Below, one piece after another: positions 33,612 to 43,193 of a stretch of DNA of 64,000 bases. How positions within the stretch are numbered: position 1 is the stretch's first letter; each line of letters opens with the position of its first letter. Source of the DNA: Paenibacillus contaminans (lineage in GTDB: Bacteria > Bacillota > Bacilli > Paenibacillales > NBRC-103111); assembly GCF_003285015.1 (NCBI RefSeq), contig NZ_QMFB01000004.1, positions 186,001-250,000 of the forward strand. The letters are read 5' to 3'. The notes beneath the pieces are model-generated. The model had not been told where the DNA came from. It saw nothing but the letters and a program-made list of their open reading frames with translations, and made no database searches. Made by a program: the position numbers and the translations under genes.

Positions 33612-34571
33612 CTACCAGATGCCTGTCTGATTGAGTTTACGGGCGAGTAGATTGGCGCCGACAATCAAGACCATAGCGATTACGTTTTTGAAAATGCCGA
33701 CTGCGGCGGCATACGAATACTGCATGGCGATAAGTCCTTCGCGGTACACGTAAGTATCGATAATGTCGGCAACCTCGTATACGGAAGGAGAGTAGAGCAG
33801 CAATATTTTCTCGAATCCGGCGTTCAGCAGCCCTCCGATATTGAAAATGAGCAGAATGACGATGACCGGAACGATACCTGGCAGCGTAATATGCCATATT
33901 TGCCTCCACTTGCTCGCGCCGTCGATAGTCGCCGCTTCATATTGCTGCGGATCGATACCCGCTATAGCGGCCAAATAAAGAATGCTTCCCCAGCCAATTC
34001 CATGCCAAATGCCCGAGATGACCAAAATGCTGCGAAAATAATCGGTACTGCCGAGAAAATGGACAGGCTCCCCTCCGAACCACTTTACGATTTCGTTGAT
34101 GAGACCGCCATTCGTTGAAAGCAGATGCATGATTAACCCGGTCAATACGATCATGGAAATAAAATGGGGCAAATAGGAAATCGTTTGAACCGTTTTTTTA
34201 AACCACTTGTTTTTTACCTCGTTAATCATCAAAGCCAGGATGATCGGCGCCGGAAATCCGAACAGCAGCTTATAAAAGCTGATCATGACGGTGTTCCCGA
34301 GCACATTCCAAAAGTAATAGGAGTTGAAGAAACGAATAAAATGCTTGAACCCTACCCATTCCCCCGACAAAATTCCGGCAACGCCTTCAAACGGCGAGAT
34401 TTCCTTAAACGCGATGATGATCCCGAACATCGGAATATAATCGAATAGGAGGAAATAGAGCAACCCTGGGAGAATAAGCCAATAATAAAACTTATGAAGC
34501 TTCATTCGCGTCCATATTGAACGTTTGCGTTTCAGCCCTTTTGCGGCGGTCAAAGCGTAATTCATCTGCAT
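33612..34571 (-). CDS. Carbohydrate ABC importer permease (LplB type)
   Basis: 319 residues, six transmembrane helices, loop QQYEAATIDGASKWRQIWHITLP and C-terminus LARKLNQTGIW. The ATG at 34571 follows AGAGGTGA; a GTG 9 bases upstream overlaps that site and is not preferred. It follows the solute-binding gene and pairs with the permease at 32709. Paralogous to the protein at 24157. Confidence 0.92.
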   Translation of the reverse strand: MQMNYALTAAKGLKRKRSIWTRMKLHKFYYWLILPGLLYFLLFDYIPMFGIIIAFKEISPFEGVAGILSGEWVGFKHFIRFFNSYYFWNVLGNTVMISFYKLLFGFPAPIILALMINEVKNKWFKKTVQTISYLPHFISMIVLTGLIMHLLSTNGGLINEIVKWFGGEPVHFLGSTDYFRSILVISGIWHGIGWGSILYLAAIAGIDPQQYEAATIDGASKWRQIWHITLPGIVPVIVILLIFNIGGLLNAGFEKILLLYSPSVYEVADIIDTYVYREGLIAMQYSYAAAVGIFKNVIAMVLIVGANLLARKLNQTGIW

Positions 34572-34662
34572 ACCGTTCACCTCTTGAGAAAATGCTTTTT
34601 AAACTACCTCTATAAAAGAGAAAGCCGGATGAGAGCGCCTTCACTCCCCTCCGGCGTTCGGA

Positions 34663-36201
34663 TCATTTTTTCTGGCGGCTGTTATATTGCGCCGTCTTCT
34701 CGTCTATCAGTTTATCCATGCCGACTTTATACAACTGTTCGATAAACTTTTCGTAATCGGACATCGGTCTCGCTCCCATAATGAATTTCACGGTTTCTTC
34801 TTTGATCAACCGGTCGATGTCGCCCAAATTCGGCACGTTTTCTTTCAGGCTGTTCGTATCGTAGATGATGTTGTAATCCAGCGGTCTTTTCGCATTGCCG
34901 AATTGATACATCTCCGCGTTAAAATAATCGTACATCATGGCGGTTTCAGGAGATGGACTGGTCGGCGAGTTTTTGATATCCGCAACTTGAACCGTTGCGA
35001 ATTCGCCAGCGTATTTCCGCTCCTTCGAAAGCTCGAAAATCCGCTTCGATTTGTCAGTCCAATTCCAGTCTTCGCCTTCGACGCCTCTGACCGCAGTCAG
35101 CCAATTGCCGACATCTTGATAGACCCAGTCGATAAACTTGACGGCCGCCTCAGGATGCTCCGCTTTTTTCGTTATGAGGATGGCGGCGGAATTCAAGCTT
35201 GAGGACGTTTGCAATTTCCCTTTCGGCCCCGTTATACCCTTGGCAAGCTGGAAGTCCATTTCTGGAAAAGATGATTTGAGCTTCGGTTGATTTAACGCCA
35301 CGCGGGTGAAGTATTTGACCGATGCGCCTACCCGGTTCGTTTTAAGCAGCGCGAGCGAATCGTCTTTCGTTAACGCTTCTTTATCGATATATCCTTTTTG
35401 GTACCAGTCCGCCATTTTAGTCAAAAAATCTTTGTAACCGGGATGCAATTCAACCGGTTTTATTTTTTTGTCGGCCGGGTCCAGCCAGGTGCTGTACCCG
35501 TTCTCCCCCTCGATGAAGCCGCCAAGCATGCCGTAACGGAGACCCGTGAGATCGGTCATGAGCGGAATCGAATCCGCTTTGCCATTGCCGTCCGGATCGA
35601 GATCTCTAAACGCTTTCAAAACCGCTTCCAATTCGTCCAGCGTTTTCGGCATTTGCAGGTTTAATTTTTTGAGCCAATCGGCCCGAACATATACCGGATA
35701 ACCTACAAAAGCTCTTGAACTGGGAATTCCCCATATATTCCCCTCCTTGTCCGTTACGCTTTTCCATTCTTCCTCCGAAAATACCTTTTTGATATTCGAG
35801 CCGTATTTGTCAAGCAGATCGTTCAACGATCGAAGCACGCCTTTCGATGCATAGCTGTCCCACGCCCCGTTAAACATATCGATTTTCTCGTTCGAAGACA
35901 GCAAAATATTCAACTTCTCGCCAGCCGCCCCTTTGGGCGGAACGATAGCTACAGGTTCGATACCGGCACGTTCACGAATAAGATCCGTCATTTGCTGAAG
36001 CTTTTGCGGATCGCTGCCTTCCGGCTTCTCGTTAAGTAACGTTCCGTTGTTGGAGAAAAAGTGGACCTTCGGCACTTCTTTTTTGACGTTTTCCTTATTG
36101 CTTTCATCGCCGGAACCCGATTTTTGCGAAGCGCAGCCCGTCAACATCAACGACGAGACCATCGCAGACACAACACAGGAACGAAGCAGCTTTTTCTTCA
36201 T
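34663..36201 (-). CDS. Extracellular solute-binding lipoprotein (LplA type)
   Basis: 512 residues starting MKKKLLRSCVVSAMVSSLML; lipobox LTGC with the lipidated cysteine at 23. The ATG at 36201 has AGAGGGG 5 bases upstream; an earlier in-frame ATG at 36234 does not. The mature protein contains YVRADWLKKLNLQMPKTLDE and DLDPDGNGKADSIPL, the signature blocks of this family. It is less similar to the binding proteins at 290 and 21532 than those are to each other, so the substrate probably differs. An imperfect GCCGGA/TCCGGC hairpin lies between it and the permease. Confidence 0.92.
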   Translation of the reverse strand: MKKKLLRSCVVSAMVSSLMLTGCASQKSGSGDESNKENVKKEVPKVHFFSNNGTLLNEKPEGSDPQKLQQMTDLIRERAGIEPVAIVPPKGAAGEKLNILLSSNEKIDMFNGAWDSYASKGVLRSLNDLLDKYGSNIKKVFSEEEWKSVTDKEGNIWGIPSSRAFVGYPVYVRADWLKKLNLQMPKTLDELEAVLKAFRDLDPDGNGKADSIPLMTDLTGLRYGMLGGFIEGENGYSTWLDPADKKIKPVELHPGYKDFLTKMADWYQKGYIDKEALTKDDSLALLKTNRVGASVKYFTRVALNQPKLKSSFPEMDFQLAKGITGPKGKLQTSSSLNSAAILITKKAEHPEAAVKFIDWVYQDVGNWLTAVRGVEGEDWNWTDKSKRIFELSKERKYAGEFATVQVADIKNSPTSPSPETAMMYDYFNAEMYQFGNAKRPLDYNIIYDTNSLKENVPNLGDIDRLIKEETVKFIMGARPMSDYEKFIEQLYKVGMDKLIDEKTAQYNSRQKK

Positions 36202-36374
36202 GCTTACCCCTCTTTTCGTTTCTTTGGTTGTCATGTTTGAATCATTTCGGTTGCCGTGCGCACGGTGCCGCCTGGTACCAAACTATCACGAGCCGCCTTT
36301 CCGGAATATATCAATATTTCTACAAACGTATTATTTTTTATAGTTGTCAAAAAAGTATTAGGCCAACTACGCCT

Positions 36375-37460
36375 TTATACGATGCCGTCCGGATCAAAAA
36401 TCGAGCATTCGACAGCAGGCTCCTCCAATCCGTTAAAGGCATGATAAAACAAGCAGGCAATCTTCCCGTCTTCCGTTTGCACCGCAACCGGCTGCCCGCC
36501 ATCCGTCGACCACATGGCATCGATCATCGTTCTGTACGTCCATGTGTTCCCGTTGTCCGTACTTTTCCAACACGATATTCCCGTTATTTGCTGGCCCGTA
36601 TGATCAATACCGATCGAGTTTAACCCGCTGGCGCCTACACGATCGCCGGCCATAAGCAAAAGGCTGTTGTCCGATAAACGAATCAGGAATGGCTGGGTGC
36701 CGTTGATGTGCCTGAAATCAAATTGTACCGGGGACGACCAGCTCGTACCTCCGTCCACGGATCGTGTCCAAACCATGAAGCGGGATTTGTTGAAGCCGTC
36801 TTCGCGAATAACCGAAAGAAGCGATCCGTCGGCACATTCGATAAGTGCGGCCTCTGAAAACTTTCTGCCGGCAACGCGAGCGATTAAAGATCTGAACGAC
36901 CACGTCAGTCCGCCGTCAACGCTTTGCAAGAGCGCCGTCTCCGTATCGGTCCCGTTTACGCCGTATCCGGTTCTGAGCAATATCCCGCTATGCTGGATCG
37001 GCTGTCCCCAAAGCGCATACTTGACGCTTCCGTTCGAAACCGTACCGTGAGAAGCACAACTGTATCCGCTTACATTTTTCTTGACCGAGAAATTTTTGAA
37101 AACGATTATATCCCCGACTGCCAGCAAGCCGTCCAAAAGGGAAGGATCATAGGCTAGCGTAGCATTGTCGAAAAAACGTTTGGTTTGCCAAGTATGTCCG
37201 CCGTCATCGCTCCTTGCCATCATTTGGCCATCGCTGTTTGCGTGTCCGGCCCCGGTAGAATAAATGCCGATCAAGGAGCCTCCTATTTTCCTAAGATCGG
37301 GAAAAGCGTTATAGACGTTTTCTCGTCTGTCGATAAGTACCGTTTGAAGCCGGAGAATCTCTCTGTAGTCGGCATTCAGCAATGTGCGGGGAACGGTAAG
37401 CGTCACTCCGTCCTTGATCGCGACAATCGAATATTCCGATCCCGAATACGCTGATATCAT
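36375..37460 (-). CDS. Sialidase-like (BNR/Asp-box) beta-propeller protein
   Basis: 361 residues with four clear Asp boxes (SDDGGHTWQ, SVDGGLTWS, SVDGGTSWSSP, STDNGNTWT) spaced as in six-bladed sialidase folds. No signal peptide was recognised. Its ATG overlaps the stop of the Tat-exported protein gene (ATGA), so the two are coupled. Whether the glycosidase residues are complete cannot be judged by eye. It lies directly upstream of the importer genes, with a second BNR protein at the far end, so both probably serve the same glycan. Confidence 0.85.
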   Translation of the reverse strand: MISAYSGSEYSIVAIKDGVTLTVPRTLLNADYREILRLQTVLIDRRENVYNAFPDLRKIGGSLIGIYSTGAGHANSDGQMMARSDDGGHTWQTKRFFDNATLAYDPSLLDGLLAVGDIIVFKNFSVKKNVSGYSCASHGTVSNGSVKYALWGQPIQHSGILLRTGYGVNGTDTETALLQSVDGGLTWSFRSLIARVAGRKFSEAALIECADGSLLSVIREDGFNKSRFMVWTRSVDGGTSWSSPVQFDFRHINGTQPFLIRLSDNSLLLMAGDRVGASGLNSIGIDHTGQQITGISCWKSTDNGNTWTYRTMIDAMWSTDGGQPVAVQTEDGKIACLFYHAFNGLEEPAVECSIFDPDGIV

Positions 37461-38614
37461 AACGGCGCCTCCGCGGTAAAATGGCAGGAATACAGGCTGC
37501 CGACAGTTGTCGCCTGGTTGTTCGTAATGACACAGCCGGTCGTATTGATGTTCAATACGAGAGCGCCAATATCTCCGCTTCCGTTAAACAGGTTTCCGCT
37601 GGCTCCGGAATCCGGGCTATAGACGGTAACCGTAGGGTTGGCGCGCATCGGCACGGCAAAGCGCACGTTCATATTAATCGCTCCCTGAGTCTCTGTGCCT
37701 CTTGCGCGCTCCCGAAGCGCGCCTTCCGACGTTGCGAAAGCAACGCCTACGTCGTAATTGTAGCTTTTCGCAAACTCCCGCTGCGCCTTTCGCAAACACT
37801 CGGAGATCGGATCGGGTACGAATAGCGTCGCTGCGGGGCCGCGTTCAATCTTGACCTGCTCGATTTCAAACCAATCCTCCGCCGCGGTACCCGTCGGCGC
37901 ATAGGTCAAGCGAAGCGCAATTTGCTTCACGTTGACCGGTACGTCAGCCGATAGTTCATAGCGCGCTCTGGTCGCGGACGCAGTAACCAGGATGCCTGCC
38001 AGCGTACTGTCGCCCGAGGAGTAAAAGCCGTTCGCGGCTGTGACGGACTGCTCCGTCACGTTCGTACTGCCTTTGATTTGCGCCGTCAGGTTAGCGGAAG
38101 AAAAGCCGCTGCCCGTACGCAGGACGAAAGACGCCGTAACCTTATCGCCGATAACCGGTCTTGTATCGGATGCCGACAGGTTATAAACAAGCGTCATTTG
38201 CGCGGAGGACGCATCTCCATCATTCCGGCGGACCCGAAGCGCAAAATTGTTGCCGTACTCGCCTACCTGCTGGCTGATCGTCGCGCCGCTGGCAAACCCG
38301 GTTCGCGCAAAGCTCCATCCGTCTGCCGTATGTTTCCTGCTCGGGAACGAGGTGAAAACGGCTCCTCGCTGCCATATGTCCATATTTCCGTTCCAGCAAA
38401 AGTTGTCGGCTGCCGCGATCGCAATCCATTCGGCAGCGCTATACTCTTTCTTTTCCTTATACACGGCGTCTGTGACCGAGGTATCGTTGTCCGAAGCCGC
38501 CTCCGTTGCCCGTCCGTTCAATAAACCATGGGCTGCCAGAGCGACGCCTGCCGCGCCGATGGAAGCCAGCAGCTTCCTTCTGCTGATCAAACCGTCCTTT
38601 TCCGAATCATTCAT
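37457..38614 (-). CDS. Tat-exported protein with phage-tail-fibre-like domain
   Basis: About 385 residues. The ATG at 38614 follows GGAGGGG. The N-terminus has a twin-arginine signal (ISRRKLLASIGAAGVALAAHG). The next region starts CWNGNMDIWQRGAVFTSFPS and HTADGWSFARTG, a pattern well known from phage tail fibres and tail-spike heads (NGxMxIWQRG...ADxW). A jelly-roll carbohydrate-binding-like domain and a ~130-residue tail (ISECLRKAQREFAKSYNYDV...) follow. Tail-fibre modules bind glycans, so an exported glycan-binding protein is a reasonable inference. No phage genes surround it. It overlaps the BNR gene at 36375 by four bases. Confidence 0.75.
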   Translation of the reverse strand: MNDSEKDGLISRRKLLASIGAAGVALAAHGLLNGRATEAASDNDTSVTDAVYKEKKEYSAAEWIAIAAADNFCWNGNMDIWQRGAVFTSFPSRKHTADGWSFARTGFASGATISQQVGEYGNNFALRVRRNDGDASSAQMTLVYNLSASDTRPVIGDKVTASFVLRTGSGFSSANLTAQIKGSTNVTEQSVTAANGFYSSGDSTLAGILVTASATRARYELSADVPVNVKQIALRLTYAPTGTAAEDWFEIEQVKIERGPAATLFVPDPISECLRKAQREFAKSYNYDVGVAFATSEGALRERARGTETQGAINMNVRFAVPMRANPTVTVYSPDSGASGNLFNGSGDIGALVLNINTTGCVITNNQATTVGSLYSCHFTAEAPL

Positions 38615-38758
38615 GTTTTCCCCTCCGTTCAATTTTTCGAATCAACTTATCTATCAGGAGCGGGAGCCGTTAGCACGGTGCCGCCCAACCACAAAATAGC
38701 ATGCGATAAGCGGCGTCCGATATAATAAATTTTATACAAACGTAATGTTTTTTTTGCG

Positions 38759-41038
38759 TCAGCCGAATAATTTGCGGTATTCACCCGGCGTGACGCCGGT
38801 ATATTCCTTAAAAACCTTGATGAAGTAGTAAGCGTTCTGATACCCGACCTGCCGGCCGATCTCATTGACTTTCATCTCGCTTTGCACAAGCATTTCTTTG
38901 CTTTTTTCCATCCGCAAGGCGGTTACATATTCGACGAATGATTTTCCTGAAATTTGTTTGAAAAGCCGGCTAACGTAAGCGGGATTCAAATTCAACTGCT
39001 CCGATACCGATTGCAGCGATATGTCATTCGCATAATCCCGCTCCAATATGTGCTGGACCTTTGTGATATGATGATTGCCTTTCACCTTCATTTCTTCGCC
39101 GACGTAATCTGCAGCCTGCGCGATGAAATGGCGGAACCACGTCTCGATCTGTTCAAGCGACTTCTGCTCGACTAAAGTCCGGTACGGATTGCCGCCGTTC
39201 TTGAACACTTGCTGCGGATCGGCGCCAAGCGCGCTCAGAGTGCCGACGATATCGGTCAACAATCGGACGAATATCGGTAAAATCTCGTTGTAATGCAGCT
39301 TGTTTTTGCCTAAAGCGATTTCGGAAGCGATTTCATCGAATATTCGATTTGTTTCTGCGGAATTGCCGGTTTTTACGTACCCGCATAATAGTTCCGCCTT
39401 CCGATTCGGATACTTGAAGTGGATTTGGCCGTCAATCACGACATCATCAATATAAATGACTTGACTGCCGCCAAGCAGCATCCGGTATTTCAGCGCTTCT
39501 TCCGCTTCTTCGTAGCTTTTAGGAAGTTCGGCAATCGTAACGCATTGCCGTCCGATGCCGATGGACAAGCGGTTGTTTAACTTCCGTTCCAACTCTTCGA
39601 GCAGCGTTTGGGCCAAGTGAAATACACCGGCTAAATCCATATCCTCTGCTGTCAGGATAATAGCCACGCTGTCCGGGGCGGCATCCACGGTTATGAAAGA
39701 ACCGGACTTGAACGCAGCACTATTGTCGATTGCATCGATAATCCGAATGTTGTTCATGTCGGACGCAGCCGCGTTGTCCGGCCCGCCGCCCGGACGGTCG
39801 GGGTCGAACGACACCACAAAGACCATCAATGGGGGCGCAGAGATGTTCAATTGCAAATATGCCATTTTTTCTGCTATTTCCACAGTGGTGCCGGCTTGCC
39901 CTTTAAGCAGCGAAAGCTTGAACCGCTCTCGGTAATACGGCAGGCTTTCCTCCAGTTTTTCCTTGAAATAGTCTCTCTCGTTTATCGTTATAGCGATCGG
40001 ACGGTAAAGCCTTTTCGAGGAAAGAACAGACAGAAGAACGGTTAAAAGAAGTAGAAAAGCGGCTGAAAACAGGATCGTCCGTTTCAAATATGTGAGACTG
40101 TTTAACAACTCGTCCAAATTGACGACATTGAAAAACGTCCAATGAAGAATCTCTGAAGTGTAATTAGAGACAAGTACCTTTTTGCCATCGAATTTGCTTT
40201 GGAAAGAACTGCCGGAACTTTCTGTCTTATCCGCTTCCGCAAATAAGCTCCGGATATTCCGATGCAGATGAGCGGCGTTTTTGTTCAAAAGAATCCTGCC
40301 ATCGCCGTTCGTAACATACAGATCGTCCTTAGGGTTAATCTTATTGATAATGTGATGATAAATTTTTTCCGCGTCCAGATTGATCAGGATTGCGTTGTCC
40401 TTCGCATTCGTTTTGAAAACGATCGTAAGCGCGTTGAACTTATCGCCGCTATCTCGGCTGGCGCTGCGTGTATCCATAAAGATCGGGGATAAAATAGAAC
40501 TGTTTAACGGGTCGTACCAGTCCTTGTCATAAAATTCGTCAAAAGGGACCGTCGTGCTGGAATTGTCGTTGTTGACGGCCAATACAAGATTATTCTCTCT
40601 CTCGTAGAAATAAACGGAGTCGACGAATGCGTTGGATAGTTTAAAAATACGCATGTTATCGACAACGCTTTGCTTGTTTAACAAATAAGAATAATGTACA
40701 GGCAACTCATGCTGCTCGAAGGCACCCGACATCGTTTCGTAGTAATACCTGTTCGGAAAGCTTTCAAAATCGCGAAAGGATCGGCTCAGAACGAGCTGCT
40801 GCGAGCTGTCCAATATTTGCCGGACGACGATTTCCACCGCGTTGATCGTTTGCTTCAAATATTTCATGTTGTTGTTTCCTGATTCTTCCTGCAGCGTGGC
40901 GGAAACGTTGAAGTAAGCGATACTGCTCATCAGAAAATGGGGGAATATAGCAATCAGCATCATCGTCACGATCAATTTTCTGTATAAGGAGAGGTCTTTC
41001 CAGCTTTTCAATTTTCGAATCGGCATTGCAGCAGTCAA
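38759..41038 (-). CDS. Membrane-anchored AraC-family regulator with extracellular sensor
   Basis: About 759 residues from TTG 41038, which sits 6 bases after GGGAGGA; ATGs further upstream lack a site. A transmembrane helix at ~21-43 (LIVTMMLIAIFPHFLMSSIA) and a second near 310-330 flank a Cache-like sensor. The C-terminal AraC HTH pair reads ISLQSVSEQLNLNPAYVSRL and VNEIGRQVGYQNAYYFIKVF. Same architecture as the regulator at 2078, and it probably controls the operon beginning with the Tat protein 145 bp downstream. Confidence 0.9.
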   Translation of the reverse strand: MTAAMPIRKLKSWKDLSLYRKLIVTMMLIAIFPHFLMSSIAYFNVSATLQEESGNNNMKYLKQTINAVEIVVRQILDSSQQLVLSRSFRDFESFPNRYYYETMSGAFEQHELPVHYSYLLNKQSVVDNMRIFKLSNAFVDSVYFYERENNLVLAVNNDNSSTTVPFDEFYDKDWYDPLNSSILSPIFMDTRSASRDSGDKFNALTIVFKTNAKDNAILINLDAEKIYHHIINKINPKDDLYVTNGDGRILLNKNAAHLHRNIRSLFAEADKTESSGSSFQSKFDGKKVLVSNYTSEILHWTFFNVVNLDELLNSLTYLKRTILFSAAFLLLLTVLLSVLSSKRLYRPIAITINERDYFKEKLEESLPYYRERFKLSLLKGQAGTTVEIAEKMAYLQLNISAPPLMVFVVSFDPDRPGGGPDNAAASDMNNIRIIDAIDNSAAFKSGSFITVDAAPDSVAIILTAEDMDLAGVFHLAQTLLEELERKLNNRLSIGIGRQCVTIAELPKSYEEAEEALKYRMLLGGSQVIYIDDVVIDGQIHFKYPNRKAELLCGYVKTGNSAETNRIFDEIASEIALGKNKLHYNEILPIFVRLLTDIVGTLSALGADPQQVFKNGGNPYRTLVEQKSLEQIETWFRHFIAQAADYVGEEMKVKGNHHITKVQHILERDYANDISLQSVSEQLNLNPAYVSRLFKQISGKSFVEYVTALRMEKSKEMLVQSEMKVNEIGRQVGYQNAYYFIKVFKEYTGVTPGEYRKLFG

Positions 41039-41228
41039 TGTTGTTCCTCCCATGAATAACCTTTGGGTGAAGTCTACCATATCTATTAACAAAAGCAAGA
41101 ACGAGTTTAGCACGTAAATTATATCGCCGTGCAGCCCGATTTCGTACCGGTCGAATAATCGTGTATCTTTGATGCACGTAGCATCCGCAAAGAGAAGCAT
41201 AGATTTCGGGAGAGCTTTGAAATGCAAT

Positions 41229-41268
41229 AAAAAAAGGACTGTCTCATTATTTTTGAAACAGCCCTTGA
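41229..41268 (-). terminator. Terminator of the BirA-controlled operon
   Basis: AAGGGCTGTTTC...GAGACAGTCCTT on the minus strand, followed by T7. It ends the ten-gene operon 145 bp past its last stop codon. Between the two lies a 34-codon minus-strand frame without a start (RGHVSNVEQIEIAVKTIETK at its end), possibly a relic. Confidence 0.8.
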
Positions 41269-41412
41269 TATTACACGATTTTATTTAGATTTTTGTCTCA
41301 ATCGTTTTGACTGCTATCTCAATCTGCTCGACGTTCGACACATGTCCTCTTACTGCAATTGTGCATCCTAAAATAATCAAGGATCTTCCTGGTTAGAAGT
41401 ATCTGGCCATCC

Positions 41413-42369
41413 TCAAGCCCACTTGCGTCGTATATCTTCCGCTTCTCTAACCATCCTCTGAATCAGCTCGGAGACTTCTGGTACATCATGAATAAAGGCG
41501 ACGGATTGTCCGGCCCATCCGAAGCCCTCTTCTTGGATACCTTCATAAATCCAGCGTCTGTTTGCTTCCCCGCTGATATAGGGCTTAAGCGCTTCATAGT
41601 CATTCGTCTCACGTTCAAGCTCTATAATCTTGTCGGTCAAAGGGCTTCGCAGCGCTCTGGCAGGAAAGCCGATCGAGCGTTTGATGACAACGGTATCCGC
41701 CGAAGACGCCTCGACTAAGGCATTCTTATAGGAAGAGGAAGCGTGCCGACATTCCTGAGTCGCAATAAACCGCGTCCCCATTACGATTCCCTCCGCTCCT
41801 AGAGCAAGGGCAGCCATCCAGCCGCGACCGTCGCCAATACCGCCGGAAGCGACAACGGGGATACGAACAGCATCCACCACCTGGGGAACAAGAACCATAG
41901 TTCCGACTTCATCACGCCCCAGGTGCCCTCCCCCCTCATGTCCGACAACGATTACTGCGGATGCGCCGAGCCGTTCGGCTTTTTGAGCTTGTGTTCGAGA
42001 GGAGACAAGTACCAGGGTTTTTAGATCTGCTGACTGCAGCAGGGGCATAAATGGCGCTGGATTACCACCTGTAAGGGTGACTGCAGAAACCTTTTCCTCC
42101 ATAGCAATTCGAAGCCTCTCCTCAATATCGCCGCTGTGCATACCGATGGCAAAGTTGACGCCAAAAGGCTTGTCAGTCAGAGTGCGGGTACGTCTGATTT
42201 CCCTCCGCAAGGTATTAGCATCCGGAAGACTCATGGCTGTAATCTGGCCGAATCCGCCGATATTGGAGACAGCAGCCGCAAGATCGGAATAGGCCAAATA
42301 AGCAAGCCCTCCTTGAATAATCGGGTACTTGATCTGAAGCAGTTCCGTCAAACGTGTATTCCAATTCAT
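41413..42369 (-). CDS. FMN-dependent nitronate monooxygenase / FabK-like enoyl reductase
   Basis: 318 residues from ATG 42369 with AGGAGG 8 bases upstream. A TIM-barrel flavoprotein with the family landmarks: YPIIQGGLAYLAYSDLAAAV at the N-terminus, the catalytic-histidine segment GHEGGGHLGRDEVGTM, and phosphate-binding loops VVASGGIGDGRGW and GTRFIATQEC. The same fold serves nitronate monooxygenase and FabK, an enoyl-ACP reductase. Being last in an operon that also encodes thiolase, ketoreductase and dehydratase makes an enoyl-thioester reductase role attractive. Sequence alone cannot separate the two. Confidence 0.85.
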   Translation of the reverse strand: MNWNTRLTELLQIKYPIIQGGLAYLAYSDLAAAVSNIGGFGQITAMSLPDANTLRREIRRTRTLTDKPFGVNFAIGMHSGDIEERLRIAMEEKVSAVTLTGGNPAPFMPLLQSADLKTLVLVSSRTQAQKAERLGASAVIVVGHEGGGHLGRDEVGTMVLVPQVVDAVRIPVVASGGIGDGRGWMAALALGAEGIVMGTRFIATQECRHASSSYKNALVEASSADTVVIKRSIGFPARALRSPLTDKIIELERETNDYEALKPYISGEANRRWIYEGIQEEGFGWAGQSVAFIHDVPEVSELIQRMVREAEDIRRKWA

Positions 42370-42392
42370 TGTGATTCCTCCTGTATCCATCA

Positions 42393-43193
42393 TCAGATGT
42401 ATATCCGAATGATGAGCATCATGAACACAAATATAATCGTAAATCCGCCTGCAACGAAGTCGCTCCGCTTGAATTCAAGCTGATTATAAGAAGTCCTTCC
42501 CTTTCCGGTTCCATAAGCCCTCGCATCAATCGCAAAGGACAGCTGTTCGGCCCGCTGGATGGTCGTAGCAAAGAGCGGAACCAGAATAGGGATATAGGCG
42601 AACACCCGTTTAAGTCTGGTGACCGAGGTGACGTCATATCCCCTGGCCTGCTGGGCCAGGATAATGCGATCCAGTTCCTGAGTAATGGTAGGTATAAAGC
42701 GAATGGCGATCACCACCATTAAAGAAAAAGCCTCCGTCGGAACACCTAATTTAGACAGCGGCTTTAACAGTTTTTCTAGGCCCTGAGCCAAGATTAGCGG
42801 TTTGGTAGTAGCAGTAAGGACAGACGCAAGCAGAACCAGCAAAATAATCCGCCATACGATACGAGTCCCGTTCACTACCCCCTCTTGGTTCAGCTTGATT
42901 TGGGACCATGACCAGATCACCGTATCTCCGGTAAGCAGGACATGGTATAGAAAAGTGAAGATCAAAATTAACAAAAGCGGCTTTAAACCTCTGGCAAACA
43001 GTCGCAGCGGTATCTTGGACGTCAACAGCAGCATCCCCACAAAGGCAGTCGCCGCCACATAACTGGTAAAGTTCTGGAGCAGCAGAAAGCTCATCATGAT
43101 CACGATCAAACTCAGCAGCTTGGTCCGAGGGTCCAAGCGATGAAGAAGGGAACCCGTATCTGTGAATTGACCCAATACGATTTTATTAGTCAT
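42393..43193 (-). CDS. ecfT: Energy-coupling factor transporter membrane subunit EcfT
   Basis: 266 residues, about five transmembrane helices (first at DPRTKLLSLIVIMMSFLLLQ). The two Ala-Arg coupling motifs that transmit ATPase movement to the membrane are visible as QQARGYDV and DARAYGTGKGR. It overlaps the ecfA2 stop by 8 bases and has AAGGAG 8 bases upstream. With the two ATPases and BioY in the same operon it forms a complete, dedicated biotin ECF importer. In most Bacilli BioY instead shares a housekeeping EcfAAT. Confidence 0.92.
   Translation of the reverse strand: MTNKIVLGQFTDTGSLLHRLDPRTKLLSLIVIMMSFLLLQNFTSYVAATAFVGMLLLTSKIPLRLFARGLKPLLLILIFTFLYHVLLTGDTVIWSWSQIKLNQEGVVNGTRIVWRIILLVLLASVLTATTKPLILAQGLEKLLKPLSKLGVPTEAFSLMVVIAIRFIPTITQELDRIILAQQARGYDVTSVTRLKRVFAYIPILVPLFATTIQRAEQLSFAIDARAYGTGKGRTSYNQLEFKRSDFVAGGFTIIFVFMMLIIRIYI

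Noticed and set aside
31569..37460. Confident call of true sialidases
   Set aside because: Asp boxes fix the fold, but the arginine triad, Tyr/Glu pair and nucleophile cannot be assigned by eye; other BNR glycosidases are equally possible.
37457..38614. A prophage, suggested by the tail-fibre-like domain
   Set aside because: No capsid, terminase, portal, integrase or lysis genes are nearby, and the protein carries a Tat signal inside a transporter operon.
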